The notes: generated from the letters alone by a model not told the origin. A stretch of DNA of 64,000 nucleotides from Aporrectodea caliginosa (GCA_020284085.1 JACEVL010000154.1:1141001-1205000), one strand, 5' to 3'. Counted from the stretch's first letter, positions 32,345-43,765 are shown. Program-made: numbers and translations.

Positions 32345-33535
32345 GACAGTGATGATGGATCGGATCGTCTGCCAGAGTGGTTACCGAGGACTCCAGTTTA
32401 CTCTGAAATCTTGACCCATTTAATCAACCAGTCGATAAACACCTCACTACTTCCTAAGCAGTGGAAGCAAGCAATCATTCATCCTATGGCTAAGGTTCCA
32501 TCACCTAGCGCACCTGTTGACTTCCGGCCTATCTCTGTAACTCCTGTAATATCTAGAGTGGTGGAAAAAGAACTTGTTCGTCGGTACCTGTATCCGCAGC
32601 TAGAAACGTCACCAATGAAAGAACTTCTGAATCACCAGTACGCGTTTCGGCCTACTGGGTCTACAACTGCGGCCTTGATCTCAATAATACATCATATCCG
32701 GCGCAATAGAAGTTGCTAATTACATTACATATCACTACCCTTCTCAGGACCAATAAGTATGTTACTCTGATATCACTGGACTTCAGTAAAGCCTTTGATA
32801 CAGTTCATCACTCCACACTTGCTGAGAAGCTAGGTACGATGGACATACCAGATAACATCTTTAACTGGATAATTAACTTTTTCGAGAATCGTACTCGTGT
32901 AACAAGGCACAACAGAAGTCTGTCCTCTGAGGCGTTCATCAATGCAAGCATCGTTCAGGGTTCGGGACTGGCCCGGTCTCTTATGACATCACTGGATCAG
33001 ATTTGAAGACCAAGTATCTTGAGAATAGAATATCAAAATATGCAGATGACACTTATCTACTGGTGGGTTCTACCATGAGAGCAACGGTGCTTGACCAGCT
33101 GGGCTGGGCTGAATATAACAACCTCAAGCTAAATCGATGTAAGACCAGAGAGATGATAATTCCCCGTCGACGCGGTGTCATGCTCCCTGAGACGCTAAAG
33201 GAAGTAAGCAGGGTGCCGGCAGTAAAGTTTTAGGTGTTGCCATCCAAGCCAACCTAAAAATCGCAACACATGTAGCAGATGTCTTGGCCAAGTGTCTTGG
33301 TACCTTTCATGCGCTCCGCATCCTCAGGTGTCATGGACTTTCAGCATGTGCTCTGCAAGAGGTTGCTCGGGCTACATTGGTTGCAAGAATGATTTACGCC
33401 ATACCTGCATGGTGGGGTCTCACCAATGCAGAACAACGTTGTAGGCTGGAGAAGGTCCTTGTCAGAGCTCGGTGGGCTGGTTATCTATCTTTGGACATTC
33501 CTGATGTGATAGATATTCGTTTTATTTTCTGACAG
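32345..33535 (+). pseudogene. CR1/Jockey-group LINE, RT domain, decayed
   Basis: The block at 32345-32720 reads LPEWLPRTPVYSEILTHL, PKQWKQAIIHPMAKVPSPSA, DFRPISVTPVISRVVEKELV and NHQYAFRPTGSTTAALI. Motif A, SLDFSKAFDTVHH, is near 32776 and YADDTYLLVGS near 33040. The C-terminal VARMIYAIPAWWGL block is near 33400. A stop at 33004, a shift before the YADD box and a 29-bp insertion at 32.7 kb disrupt it. It is the same family as the minus-strand LINE that follows; the two lie tail to tail. Confidence 0.8.
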
Positions 33536-33629
33536 GTTGACTGACCGCAACCAGTTACAATAGAAATATGTTAAATAATGAAATCAAAAACAAACAAAAA
33601 ACCCAGACAGGTGTGCAGTCAGGTGAGAC

Positions 33630-35741
33630 TTAGGGCAAGCGTTTGTAAAGTACACGAGGGATAAAGTTCTTCACGTCCTTAGCAGGCAGTTCAAAGTTAT
33701 GACGTCTTGGGCGGAGGTTGTATCGTCGTTGTATGATTGGTGGAAATAGCCCTCGCAAGACATGGCAGTCATTCCTAATAACTGCCTGGAGCAGTCGCTC
33801 TTCAGCTGCACCCACCATCTCCTCCACGCCCGGCGATCGCGGTGGGAGGAAACCCATCCTCTGCATCCTCTGCACCAGACGCTCAAGTCTGGAATGGTCC
33901 TCAGCGCTGGCGTAGCCCCACCAGGCAGGTGCGGCATAGAGGAGACGGGCCACAGTGGTGGCCCTGGCCACCTCGTGTAGACCAGTTTGGGACAGGCCGT
34001 GCGTCCTCAAGACCCTCAGCGCGTGAAGCGAGCCTGAACACGCACTGAGAATGTCACAAACGTGGTTGGTTGCTTTCAGATCGCTGCGGATGGTGACTCT
34101 GAGAATTACCAATGAGGTGACTCGCTCCATGCCGATCAGAGGTGGTGGAAGCAACTCCTTAGCGCTCCGACGGGTGATCAACATCTCTCGAGACTTGCTA
34201 GAGTTTAGCCGCAGATTGTTTAGGGCAGCCCACCTCGCGATATTGTCAAGTTCCTGCCGTACTGACGCCCTCATCGAGGCGCCAACGATCAGGTAGGTGT
34301 CGTCCGCGTATTTTGCGAGCTTGTTCTGAGCGTGAACTGGCTGGAGATTGGAGGCACCGACAACATAGGAGGTGGGGCCCACTCCGGACCCCTGCACTAC
34401 GCTGGCGTTGATGGGAGCCTCAGCTGACAGCAGCCCCATGAATCGAGTAGCATGCCTTCGGTCTTGAAGGAAGGCGACGAGCCAGTTGAAGATGTTGTCT
34501 GGAAGATCGAGCTGGGATAGCTTTTGAGCTAAGGTGTAGTGGCGCAAAGTGTCGAATGCCTTCGAGAAATCAAGCGAGATGAGAGTGACGTAGGTGTTTG
34601 TCGTCAAGAGAGATGTGACGTGGTGGAGGATGGCGATGAGAGCTGCTGTGGTTGATCCCGTCGGTCGGAAGGCGTATTGATCGTGCAGGAGGTGCGATGC
34701 TGGGGGCAAGTCGAAGGAGGGGTACACGTAGGTATGGACGAGCTCCCGCTCCACCAACCGGGAGAGGATCGGCACAATGGAGATCGGCCGAAAATCTGCT
34801 GAGGCCACCGGTGAGTCGACTTTGGCCACGGGGGTGATGATGGCAGTTTTCCATTGTGTTGGAACGTGGGAGTGAGAAAGCGAGAGGTTGATGGTGTAGG
34901 CGAGGGCGGCGGAATACACAGGGGCGGTGAGTCGGAGAAACCAGGCTGGCAACCCATCCGCCCCCTCCGATGTATGCTTCAGATGATCCAGCAGGTTAAA
35001 TATTCTCATATCTGTTGTAATGGGCTGGTTGTCGTGTGCTGTGCTTCGTTGGACAGGAGGCACGTAATGGATGTCTGTTGAGGTCTCGGCATAGTGTGCA
35101 TTGAGGTCATCTGCTGTCAGTGCACAGTCCTGATCCACCGTCTTCCGCTTTCCTGTGATCTCGCCAACCCTGCGCCACAGATCACTCAGTCCTCCCCTTG
35201 GGTCGACGTGCCGCAGATGCTTTCTTGTGGCCCTCTCAATGCAGCTGCCGACTCTGCGTGCACATGCCGAGGCCTCTTCTATTCGGCCCGCCCTCATCAA
35301 GCGGTTTTTTTTGCGCAAGAGGTACTTGGCGGTCGGCGAGAGGAAGTGCGGATCGGCCGAGGTCATCGTGATAGAGCGCTTGGGGTACAAACTCTGAAGT
35401 CGTCCATGGGCCTCTTGATAGAACTGATCCCAGGCTAGTTGCGGGTCCTGACAGGTCAAGATGGCGGACAGGTCTGTGGTAGAAAGGTCCCGTAGAAGGG
35501 CAGCATGCTGCTGAGGCGATCTTTTCCGGAATGTTACCGTTCTTGAGCGTTTGTTTCGGCTGACCAGTTGTCCTTCTGAGAGGGCAATGATGGCTTTATG
35601 GTCAGTCTTTATAGTAGAGTCGAGAATTTTGATAGTCTTGTAACTCGGCTCCGAGACGAATAGCCTGTCCAGGGTGTTTTCGCCTCTAGTTGGTCTGTTT
35701 ACCAGAGGGAATAGGCCCGTTCGCTCTACAACATCGTGCAC
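33630..35741 (-). CDS. LINE ORF2: endonuclease C-part, reverse transcriptase, C-terminal domain
   Basis: This 703-codon open frame would act in target-primed reverse transcription. Residues 1-60 hold the end of the endonuclease (GLFPLVNRPTR-GENTLDRLF, TDHKAI). RT motifs follow: DFRPISIVPILSRLVERELV near 325, YAFRPTGSTTAALI near 360, motif A SLDFSKAFDT near 389, VVQGSGVGPTSYVV near 450 and YADDTYLIVG near 477. The tail has LRPRRHNFELP and NFIPRVLYKRL. The first Met is internal to the endonuclease, so it is not the true start; the true N-terminus is in the neighbouring frame. The catalytic Asp pair is intact. Confidence 0.85.
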   Translation of the reverse strand: MHDVVERTGLFPLVNRPTRGENTLDRLFVSEPSYKTIKILDSTIKTDHKAIIALSEGQLVSRNKRSRTVTFRKRSPQQHAALLRDLSTTDLSAILTCQDPQLAWDQFYQEAHGRLQSLYPKRSITMTSADPHFLSPTAKYLLRKKNRLMRAGRIEEASACARRVGSCIERATRKHLRHVDPRGGLSDLWRRVGEITGKRKTVDQDCALTADDLNAHYAETSTDIHYVPPVQRSTAHDNQPITTDMRIFNLLDHLKHTSEGADGLPAWFLRLTAPVYSAALAYTINLSLSHSHVPTQWKTAIITPVAKVDSPVASADFRPISIVPILSRLVERELVHTYVYPSFDLPPASHLLHDQYAFRPTGSTTAALIAILHHVTSLLTTNTYVTLISLDFSKAFDTLRHYTLAQKLSQLDLPDNIFNWLVAFLQDRRHATRFMGLLSAEAPINASVVQGSGVGPTSYVVGASNLQPVHAQNKLAKYADDTYLIVGASMRASVRQELDNIARWAALNNLRLNSSKSREMLITRRSAKELLPPPLIGMERVTSLVILRVTIRSDLKATNHVCDILSACSGSLHALRVLRTHGLSQTGLHEVARATTVARLLYAAPAWWGYASAEDHSRLERLVQRMQRMGFLPPRSPGVEEMVGAAEERLLQAVIRNDCHVLRGLFPPIIQRRYNLRPRRHNFELPAKDVKNFIPRVLYKRLP

Positions 35742-35743
35742 GC

Positions 35744-36211
35744 TCAGCTGATTGAAGTCGCCCCCAAAACAATCAGCGCCCCAGGATCCGCGAGAAGAAG
35801 GACCTCCACTGTCTGCTCTAGCCTGTCCAGGAGTGTAGAGACATCGTAGACGGGTTTTGGAGGATGGTAGAGAGCTCCGATGTATACTGTCCGGTCCGTC
35901 ATATTGACTTTAACCCAGAGAAGCTCCAGAGTTCTAGTGTCGCCCTCGATGTCGACCTCGGTCGCCCGAAACTCATCACTCACCAGGATCGCCACTCCAC
36001 CGGATCTCCGACCGATCCGATCCCGCCGGAAGAGGCGGAATCCATCGATCCGACACACGCGATCAAGATGGTGCTTTTTGAGGTGCGTCTCTGTGATGAT
36101 TGCCAATCCCAGGTCGTATCCGATGAGCTCAGCGTGTAATTGGTCGAGGGCGTGTGGTTTTGCAATGGAGTATGAAGTTAGCGTTGATGACGTAGATGCC
36201 GGGGAGTGCAA
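35744..36211 (-). pseudogene. LINE ORF2 endonuclease N-part, frameshifted from RT
   Basis: The frame has AIITETHLKKHHLD, with the catalytic Glu of the TET/ETW motif, FRLFRRDRIGRRSGGVAILV, VYIGALYHPP and a final ADPGALIVLG. It terminates just where an APE endonuclease should read GDFN. A single missing base in the G-run at about 35760-35765 puts the following GDFN-containing sequence in the 703-codon frame. The upstream PSTSSTL region is an unlikely start context, so the original start is uncertain. Confidence 0.75.
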
Positions 36212-36740
36212 TCAGTCCGGCTCTAACCGTTGATGGCATAAGACTGCACGGCGACAGAGCACACAGCAACGGCACAAGGCATCTGCCTCTCTCGACCCGC
36301 CCGACCCTCGGTCGGCGAGTGGCACGGATGAGGACGACCGCGATGGCCCGTCTCCGTCATCGGCCAGCTCGAGAGCCTCTGTAGCGAAGAAGTTTGAGGG
36401 CTGATAGGCCGGCCAGCGTCGCCCTTGGAATGGCACTTTGGCCTCGCCGATTAACTACCCTGCGCAGAGCGTACATCTGTCCACGGCTATAGTTGTAAAC
36501 AATCTCCCGGTTGGCTGGGCCTCGGTCACGCTCCATTGGTCTGTGACGATCCTCAAGAGAAAATTACGCCAAATGTTGATGAAAATAATCAAAAAGTAAC
36601 TGTTTTATCCAAAAACGAACCAAGCTATCTCCGGCTGCCGAGAACGCACCAGTCGTAGTCTCAAACTCAACTGTATCCTGTTTGCAATAACTAAAAAAAA
36701 ACAAAAACGCGTAATACAGATTATAGTTGGAACTTCGCGC

Positions 36741-37170
36741 GTGGCTGCCGTCATAGGCGCCCATCCTAGTTCTAAACAATGGTTACTAAAGCTGAGGCTA
36801 CACTGCTATCTGGAGACAATGGTTACTAAAGCTGAGGCTACACTGCTATCTGCGGTCCAAAGGAACAGTTCACCCGTTCTGAAAGAGCTTTTCCAACCTA
36901 CTAACATACGCCGATATATAATGTGACCTCATGACCTACCCTTTAAGGACAATAGAAATTTTATTCCTCGTGTCCTTTACTGGAAAATGGTACCAATAAT
37001 TGGAGAGTCTTTGTCAAATGTACCATTTAACACTAAATTCCATCTTTTGAACCTTCCTGTTAGCATTACCTATATATTTTGATTCTATCTTTATTATTCT
37101 TTTGAACTAGCTGTAATTAGTTGAGGTGTGTCAGCTGGTTTTGGTGTGCCAATAAACGAATATAATAATA
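36741..37170 (+). pseudogene. LINE 3' end with 40-bp internal duplication
   Basis: The frame to 36926 includes ATLLSAVQRNSSPVLKELFQ and PTNIRRY, the C-terminal block (compare LLQAVIRNDCHVLRGLF of the neighbour). A segment starting CAATGGTTACTAAAGCTGAG occurs twice in tandem (36778-36817, 36818-36857). The 3' end is CCAATAAACGAATATAATAA near 37150. Confidence 0.65.
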
Positions 37171-37372
37171 ATAAGTGCACTCCTAGTTTCTTCAATAAAG
37201 TCTTCAATTACCTGTGTCATCAGCCTGTCGGCCGCCGAGCCTCTATCAGTCCACAGTAGGCCAACTGCTTATGAGAAAGCTATAATGCCATCCGACCTTC
37301 TTGCCAAGAACTTGTAGTAACGTCTGAACCTGCCTGCTATGTTACATGCCCACCTCTTGCCATCTCCTCTGT

Positions 37373-37374
<2 letters not shown>

Positions 37375-37412
<38 letters not shown>

Positions 37413-37485
37413 GCAGAGATACATAGATACCAAGATACATAGATAATATCTATGGATCTTGGTATCTATGTATCTCTGCTGCATA

Positions 37486-37516
<31 letters not shown>

Positions 37517-37585
37517 TAGATATATATATATGTAGCAGAGATACATAGATATACCTGTGAATATACACACACACACATAGATATA

Positions 37586-37616
<31 letters not shown>

Positions 37617-37625
37617 TGTGTGTTG
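37375..37625. repeat. AT and GT microsatellites with a perfect palindrome
   Basis: (AT)n runs lie at 37376-37409 and 37490-37530, and (GT)n at 37590-37622 with GCGC. Between the AT runs is an inverted pair: GCAGAGATACATAGATACCA at 37412-37431 is complementary to TGGTATCTATGTATCTCTGC at about 37460-37480. A further copy of the arm follows at 37534. Frames here (THTHTRAHTHTH) are translated repeat. Confidence 0.85.
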
Positions 37626-38247
37626 TGCGTGTGACAGATGGATGACTGCAATTATGAGCCACAGGTAACAGCGATTAAAGAACATCAAAAGGAAAAATGG
37701 GCAAAATATTTCCCTCTTTGCCAAATTATGTTGCCTTTGGAATTATGGAGTGGTGATGCTGAAAGTGCATTGCTAAATGGTTCAATTAATTCATTAACCA
37801 GGTCTGCAATTTCAAGGTTTTGGGTTCACACCTGCTAAGCGGACTCTGTAAATTCTCACCCTGGAAAAGTTGTTTGCTCTGTCACCAGGCAGTATGATTT
37901 GTTACTTTCATTAACTGGAAAGTAAATGGCAAGTCCTGCTAAGCATTGCTTTGTCCAGGAAATTGATATTCGTCATCTGTCAGAAGAGCAGGAACTGAGT
38001 GACTCTCTTGTTCAAAATTTTACTTTACTTTTTAAGGTGTCAGTTGTGAAAGCTCATTCAGGCTACTCTTGCTTGGCATCTACTCTTGCTTGGCATCATG
38101 TAACATGAATTTTTTTTATGTAAAGACTAGTTTTTTTGCTACAGGTGGTTTTGCTACAGAAATTCTCCATGCTCTCGTGTCAGACCTTACTTTCCAAGTG
38201 CAGCAGAACTCTATTTTCTGGTTGAGTTTTCAAATGCGTGAGTTATT
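37626..38247. other. No recognisable feature
   Basis: Short frames only. A small direct duplication (CTTGCTTGGCATC at 38069 and 38086) is visible. Confidence 0.5.
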
Positions 38248-39024
38248 TTATTGACTTTTGAAATGCATGAATGTTTTACTGTAGTTCTTTCGGATCTTCT
38301 CTGAAGGCATACGGCCGTCAGCCGGTACGTCTAACAGAGACACCTCCCCTCCACGCGCTACCATAGAGGGTGGGAATGAGATGCTAGATGCGAAAGGTGG
38401 ATCCTTAAATGATGAGATGTTCTCGGGTTCGAATCCGTACTGAGTAAGCCGACGTTCCCTAATTCGGTTACTTCTACGGGGCACAAAGTAAGAGGTACTG
38501 GCTTCCTGTCGGAAGTCTTCTTCCTGTGATTCGAACCTAGATAGTTCGATTCGGCTGAGGGGACTTGTATTACATGGTCGTGACGAAAGGTGTTTAAGTG
38601 GCAGGCCAGTGATCGTTTGATTCACAACCTCTCCCTGTGGAAAGAGATCTGGGTTCGGGGTGATTGGATCCACTCTACTTCTCTCGATTACTACATCTTC
38701 TATGTCTAATATTCGTTCACTTAACTCTTGCTGGCTATTTGACAAATCGCATTGGTGACTGGTGATTTCAGACATCTGCTCGGACATATTAAACTGGTAA
38801 GTGGCCAGGCTATCTTGCGCATTCATTAAGGACGCCTGAGTAGAAGCCAAAGATGACTGGTGGGCAGCCATTGAAGTCTGGGTTGAAACCAAAGATGCCT
38901 GGGCTGATGCTATGTCTGATAGCTTAGACATTACTGATTCCAGGATGATGGTCATATCGTTGGGGGAAACACTCTAGGCTCCTCTTCTACCTCTAATCCT
39001 ACATCTAAATGACTTTCAGACATT
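38248..39024 (-). pseudogene. Gag-like coiled-coil frame of an unassigned retroelement
   Basis: The minus-strand frame 38248-38955 is 235 codons. Residues 1-75 have a heptad-like ASL-STQ repeat (ASLVSTQTSMAAHQSSLAST), a probable coiled coil; then come an acidic/polar linker and an Arg-rich stretch (RRSNRIRERRL). A better start may be MSESHLDVG at 39024, one base out of frame with it. A coiled coil plus basic region suggests a Gag-type structural protein, but there is no zinc knuckle or protease. Origin as a host gene fragment cannot be excluded. Confidence 0.4.
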
Positions 39025-40315
39025 TTCTAAGTATTTATTGTCAAGCTGAACAAAAGCACAATCTAACTAGTATTATGTTAAACACAATTATGCACTCATA
39101 CATCCAAATGAACCTTTGACAAGTACAGAAATGTTACTAGTCTTATTCAAATGGGGTCGTACAGGGACGGGGCTCCTAGTTCTGTATCTGTAGGAGTTAC
39201 AGACTAAACGGGGCGAATATCTAGGGTATTTCACAGACCTGTCTCCAATAGTTGCCTTCCCTTCGCTAGACGCAACCAACACAAGCTTTCCAAGGGCGTT
39301 TCCTTTGTCGATAGCGTGTGCATCATTCGTCGTCTGTGACTTTGGGCTGGGGTTTCATCGTCCGATTCTTCTCGTTTCCTCCGGGATCTATTAGCGGGAC
39401 CTAAATCTAGTTTATAACTGCTCGAGGCACGGTTGAGGACATCCTTCCATCTCACACGTCTGGGGTTGAAATCGTCTCTGTTGCTTCAGATTCGACTCCT
39501 CGTCCGATCCGACGCCTCTGCCTTCCTCCTGAGTTCCAAATCGGTCTTCACTCAAGAACTGCGACTTGCGAACTAACTAAATTTCCTTTTTCTTTCTGTG
39601 TATATGAAACTCTCTTTCACGTATCTCCTGCATCGAACTTACAGGGTTGCCGTTTGGGCCAATCGCAAGTTACAGGCGGGGTAAAATATATATCTAGCTA
39701 CATGAAAGCGTATACATGATTGACATCAGTGGCGGCTGGTGTTTCTTCCGTTGTAGCATCAGGGGCCGTATTCACGATATATTTTTAGTTATTATTACAT
39801 TATCATTACTATTACTCTTTACTTTACTCTCTTGTTAGCAGGCTACTGTCTTACATTACCAACTAACTTTACCCTTACAAGTGTAACTTAATGGCCAGAA
39901 GTAAAAAATTACTGGCACTGCATAAAATAAGTGAAAAGTTTTAGAATTTTATAACTGTACCTACTGATGCATATTCATTGTTTTGTTGATTATAAACACA
40001 GTATCAGCCAGAACTAATAATTTATAATAATTAAAACTTATCTCAGCAGTGGCAGAAGACAAAATTTGACAGATAATAAAAAAGTTCAAGGGCCAAAAGT
40101 GATAATTTAAATCTGCAAAACAAAATTGTGCAAAATTCAGGTACATTTATTGAGTTTTTGCAAAAAAACACATATCTGAAATCAAGGACAACAGCTGACC
40201 CCAAGGAACATTTCTACAAATGTTCATCTGCCACCATTTTTCTGATACAGAATGTGTGCAGTGAGCATAGCCATCTTCAGCAAGACTAGTAGAATGTATG
40301 TTTCTTGTACCATTT
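39025..40315. other. Unassigned; possible retroelement leader or LTR on minus strand
   Basis: Minus-strand frames at 39088-39455 are basic and short. Upstream at 39690 a TATATATTTTAC-like TATA box precedes GC-rich sequence on the minus strand, which would suit a promoter of the Gag-like frame. I found no second copy to prove an LTR. From 39726 to 40315 it is AT-rich and unrecognised. Confidence 0.3.
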
Positions 40316-40598
40316 CATTGTATTGTATTGTATTTAGAAATTTATAAAGCACTTCTCACAGTAATACCCAATCAGAAGCGCTCCCAGTGCGAAGTCCTGC
40401 GGAAAAAAACCCATCTTAAGACAACGAGAAGAGGACGAAATACCCCACAGATCGAGTGAAAGAGGGAAGGTCATTCCAGAGCATAGGACCAACAGATGCA
40501 TAAGCGCGATGCTGGGCAGTAGCAGTCCGCGACCGAGGTACGAGAAGGTCATGCCAGTCTAAGAAGCGGAGTAAGCGACCAGAGGCAGCCGAAAGGGG

Positions 40599-42366
40599 TC
40601 AGTGAATTGAATCACAAAGATAGCGAGGGGCTAGACCTATTAGCACCCTGGATGTAAGAAAGATAATTTTAAACCGAATTCTGGTGATGAGAGCAAGCCA
40701 ATGTAAATGCTGCATCATGAAGGTCGAAATGTGAGAGAAGCGAGGAAGACGAGCTATCAAGCGGGCAGCTGCATTAAGCACTGATTGCAGTGGAGACAAC
40801 CGACATTTCGGAAGACCAGCAAGTTGAGAATTGCAGTAGTCAATACGTGTGCAAACGAATGCATGAACCATAGTATTGAAAATGGAGGAGGAAACAGATC
40901 GCCTAATCGCTCGAAGACGTCTCAGATTATAGAAGCTAGACCGAAAAAGGTTACAGGTGTGGTCAGCAAATGAGTGAGTACTATCCTGAGTAACACCCCG
41001 GTCACGAACAGCATTGGAGAAGGTAAACAAGGGAAATCGCTGAGCAAGAATAGTAAAGTCTAATTTAAGGAGCTGTTGGCGAGTACCGAACCAGATCAAC
41101 TGAGTCTTAGCAGAATTGAGAGAAAGGCGGTTGGATGACATCCAGCAATGAAGGTCAGAGGAGAGAGACTAGATGAATTGAGAAAGGATAAGTTGATTGA
41201 GGGGAGGACCATGAACGAAGGCGTGAACATCATCAGCAAAGAGATTACCCGAGGCAGAGTGTTTCGCAAAAAGAAGAGGAATATCAGCAGTAAACAAAAT
41301 ATATAGTAGTGGGCCCAGCATAGAACCCTGTGGAACCCTAAATTTAACAGGTACCCATAGGGTGCGAGAGTCACCAAGAATGACCATTTGAGAGCGATCA
41401 GTGAGATAGGAACGAAACCAGTGTAGAGGAGGTCCAGTAAGACCAAAGGAGATTTCAAGACGTCGTAAGAGGATGTCATGATCTACCATGTCAAAAGCTG
41501 AAGAAGCTTCAAAGAGAGCCAAGAGAGTGACTTGGGAGTAGATATCAGAAAGAAGAGATAAGAGAGCAGTTTCAGTAGAGTGATAAGCTCTAAAACCAGA
41601 CTGCCTTGATGGAAGAAGGCTCGACTGTTCAAGGTAGGGAAGAAGCTGCAGAGAGACAAGACGCCCCAGGGTTTTAGACAGAAAGGACTGATTAAAAATA
41701 AGGCAGTAGTTTTCAGGAATGCTGGGATCAAGGTTAGATTTCTTGAGAGTGGGAAAAACAATGGCCCGCTTCTGGGAAGAAGGAAGAAGACCGACCCTCA
41801 GAGAGAGACCTATTGAACAGGTAGAGCAAAAACGGAACAATGTTATCCAATATGTCTACAATAACAAACGGTGGTAAAGAGTCCAATTCACATGATTTTA
41901 AATTAGACAACGTTAGAAGACGACACAGGTCCGATTCCATGATGGGTCGAAATTCTTTGAATAGTGACTCCGTAGGGGTGAAGAAGGGAGGAGGCGAGTC
42001 TGCTGTAAAGTCCCGGAGGCCCTCCAGCTTAGTCGTTCGCATGGCTAGAAAGTCATCTGCAGATGGAGTCGCAGACGTGTGACAGGAACGACCCAGTGGA
42101 CCCGAAATGGCCGACCAGAGGCGTCTAGGGTTGTTTGCATTTCTTATAACCAGCTCCTCCCCATTGGTCGCCTCCTTCTGCCGATAGTTTGTGAAGAGAG
42201 CGTAGTTGATTGATCCAGTCGAGACGATAGGCCGGATCCTTCGAGCGTCGAAAACGTCTTTCAAGGCAGCGAGTTCGACATCGTAGTTGGTGGCATTCTC
42301 GGTCAAACCAGACCACCAGCGGTCGAACACGGGTCTTGCCACATCTAGGCGTAAGAATCTGATCAA
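40599..42366 (-). pseudogene. LINE reverse transcriptase and C-terminal domain
   Basis: 41734-42366: linker with ELDSLPPFVIVDILDNIVPF. 41169-41840: KRAIVFPTLKKSNLDPSIPE, LLPSRQSGFRAYHSTETALL, motif A LFEASSAFDMVDHDILLRRL, VPQGSMLGPLLYILF and the box LFADDVHAFVHGPPL. 40599-41141: MSSNRLSLNSAKTQLIWFGT, SNAVRDRGV, IDYCNSQLAGLP, LNAAARLIARLPRFSHIS. The active-site Asp residues of FADD are intact, but the frames are split. Confidence 0.85.
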
Positions 42367-43301
42367 GAAGATCGCCGATGGTAGACGAGTAGAGATCGAA
42401 GAGCTGTTCTATTGACAGCACGTCGAGTTGTGAAGGAGAGGAGAAGAGAGGAGAATTTCTAAGAGCTTCACTGAAGGCACTGTGGTCAAGTGACTTCCAT
42501 CCACATAGGTAGCGTAGCATGTGAACAGGCTGCGAGTGAAGAGGAGGGCAGGAGAATTCAATGAGAGAGTGATCAAACAGAGATGGAGGATGAACTTTTA
42601 TTTCCTGTATCATCGGAAGTGATGACGAGGTCAAGCGTACCACCTTGTGAATGTGTAGAACCAGTAGATGGTTCATCAACCATGTTGATGTAGACCGAGC
42701 TGAGCAACAAGTTTCCTGGAAACGGCTGGTAGGAGGAAGAGAGGAGTCTTCAAGGTGAAGGTTAAAGTCGCCAATGATTAGCAATTGGCTATTCCTGGTG
42801 ATGAGACTCTCGAGGACTGAAGTGAATTCGTCGAAGAATCTGTCGGAAGGCGAAGCAGAGCAAGGCCTGTAAACTGTTAAGTTAATAATGTCAGCGAACC
42901 ACGGGGGTTGCAATGCTGAGACAAAGGGCCTCAAACGAAGTAATTTCCATGTCTAGGACGATTTTAGAGAAACGAAGCGACGAGCGAAGATAGACGACGA
43001 TGCCACCGACACGGACAGGCGTTCCGTCCAGAAGAGAAGGTCGAGGGCGACCGCAGAAGGAGTAGCCAGGCGAAGCAGCACGAAGTATGGGGACATCCTC
43101 TGATCCATGATGCCAACTTTCAGTAACGGCAAGGATGTCAAGTGTGTGGGCAACATAGACGAACTTGTCTGATAGCGATCGAGTGTTCCATGTCGCAGTC
43201 CGAAGACAAAACTTAGAGTTGGTTGTGAATGACGGTGGAGGAGAAGATGATGGAGAAGATGGCGAGGAAGACGTCAAAGTGTCCAAAGGAGGATTTAACA
43301 T
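42125..43301 (-). pseudogene. LINE APE-type endonuclease
   Basis: 43301 downwards: TATWNTRSLSDK, the N-terminal Asn strand; LAVTESWH with the catalytic Glu; PSLLDGTPVRVGGIVVYLRS. In the next frame (42125-42934): INLTVYRPCSASP, LLIIGDFNLHLED with the catalytic Asp-Asn pair, SLFDHSLIEF, replacing the usual SDH, then the linker to RT. A single shift near 42900 separates the halves. Confidence 0.8.
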
Positions 43302-43520
43302 CGGCGAAAGTTTCCTCGGCGAAGGTGCCTGGACGAGGCAGACGATCGATCGCCGGTCTCCAGATTTGTGCTTTGAAAAGTACTTTTCGAAGTGGCCTTG
43401 TAGGTCGAAGTCCAGTCGACCACAGTGAGTAGAGCTGATGCAAAGGAAACATCGTACAAGTAATCCCGAAACGTAGAAGTGGTGTACGAGCTAATACTCA
43501 CAGCATACAAGGACGTTCAA

Positions 43521-43765
43521 CATAGAGATAACGAGTTTGACGAGACTATAGTCAAAACTACGTCTATTCCACTTTAATAGACGATAAAAATCTGCTAAAC
43601 TTCAGGTATTATCAAACCTGATTAAACGAAGTAAACAAAATTTTATCCAAAAGACGAAGACTGTACCGAGAATCCAAGAAATCGACGAAACTAGGCAAAG
43701 CCAACACACTGGCGTGTTAACACGATGAACGCATACACAGCTCATCGTATTGAATTAATGAGATA
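43521..43765. other. No recognisable feature
   Basis: AT-rich sequence between the LINE 5' end and the hAT MITE. Confidence 0.5.

Larger units (their letters stand above)
33560..36540 (-). mobile_element. CR1/Jockey-group LINE, near full length, best preserved in window
   Basis: It encodes an APE-type endonuclease and a reverse transcriptase in two adjoining open frames on the minus strand, covering 35744-36211 and 33630-35741. High GC content (clearly above its surroundings) and only one evident frameshift indicate a recent insertion. The 5' region (36212-36540) has no clear ORF1; the 74-codon frame there is Ser/Asp-rich. The 3' end is an AT-rich terminus near 33560 without the GCGCTATATAAAT signature of the L2-like family. 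No target duplication was identified. Confidence 0.8.
40316..43520 (-). mobile_element. L2/CR1-type LINE, nearly full length, frameshifted
   Basis: On the minus strand, endonuclease (42125-43301), RT (41169-42366) and C-terminal domain (40599-41141) follow in order. The 3' end is GAGAAGTGCTTTATAAATTT with an (ATACA)n tail at 40316-40336. At least four frame changes separate the blocks, so it is inactive, yet each block is long and clear, implying a moderately young copy. The same 3' terminus closes the fragment at 53925-54125. Confidence 0.85.

Noticed and set aside
33671..36233. Plus-strand frames of 60-117 codons over the minus-strand LINE
   Set aside because: Shadows of the GC-rich 703-codon frame on the other strand.
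37466..37724. Frames with THTHT and YIYIY repeats
   Set aside because: Translated GT and AT microsatellites.
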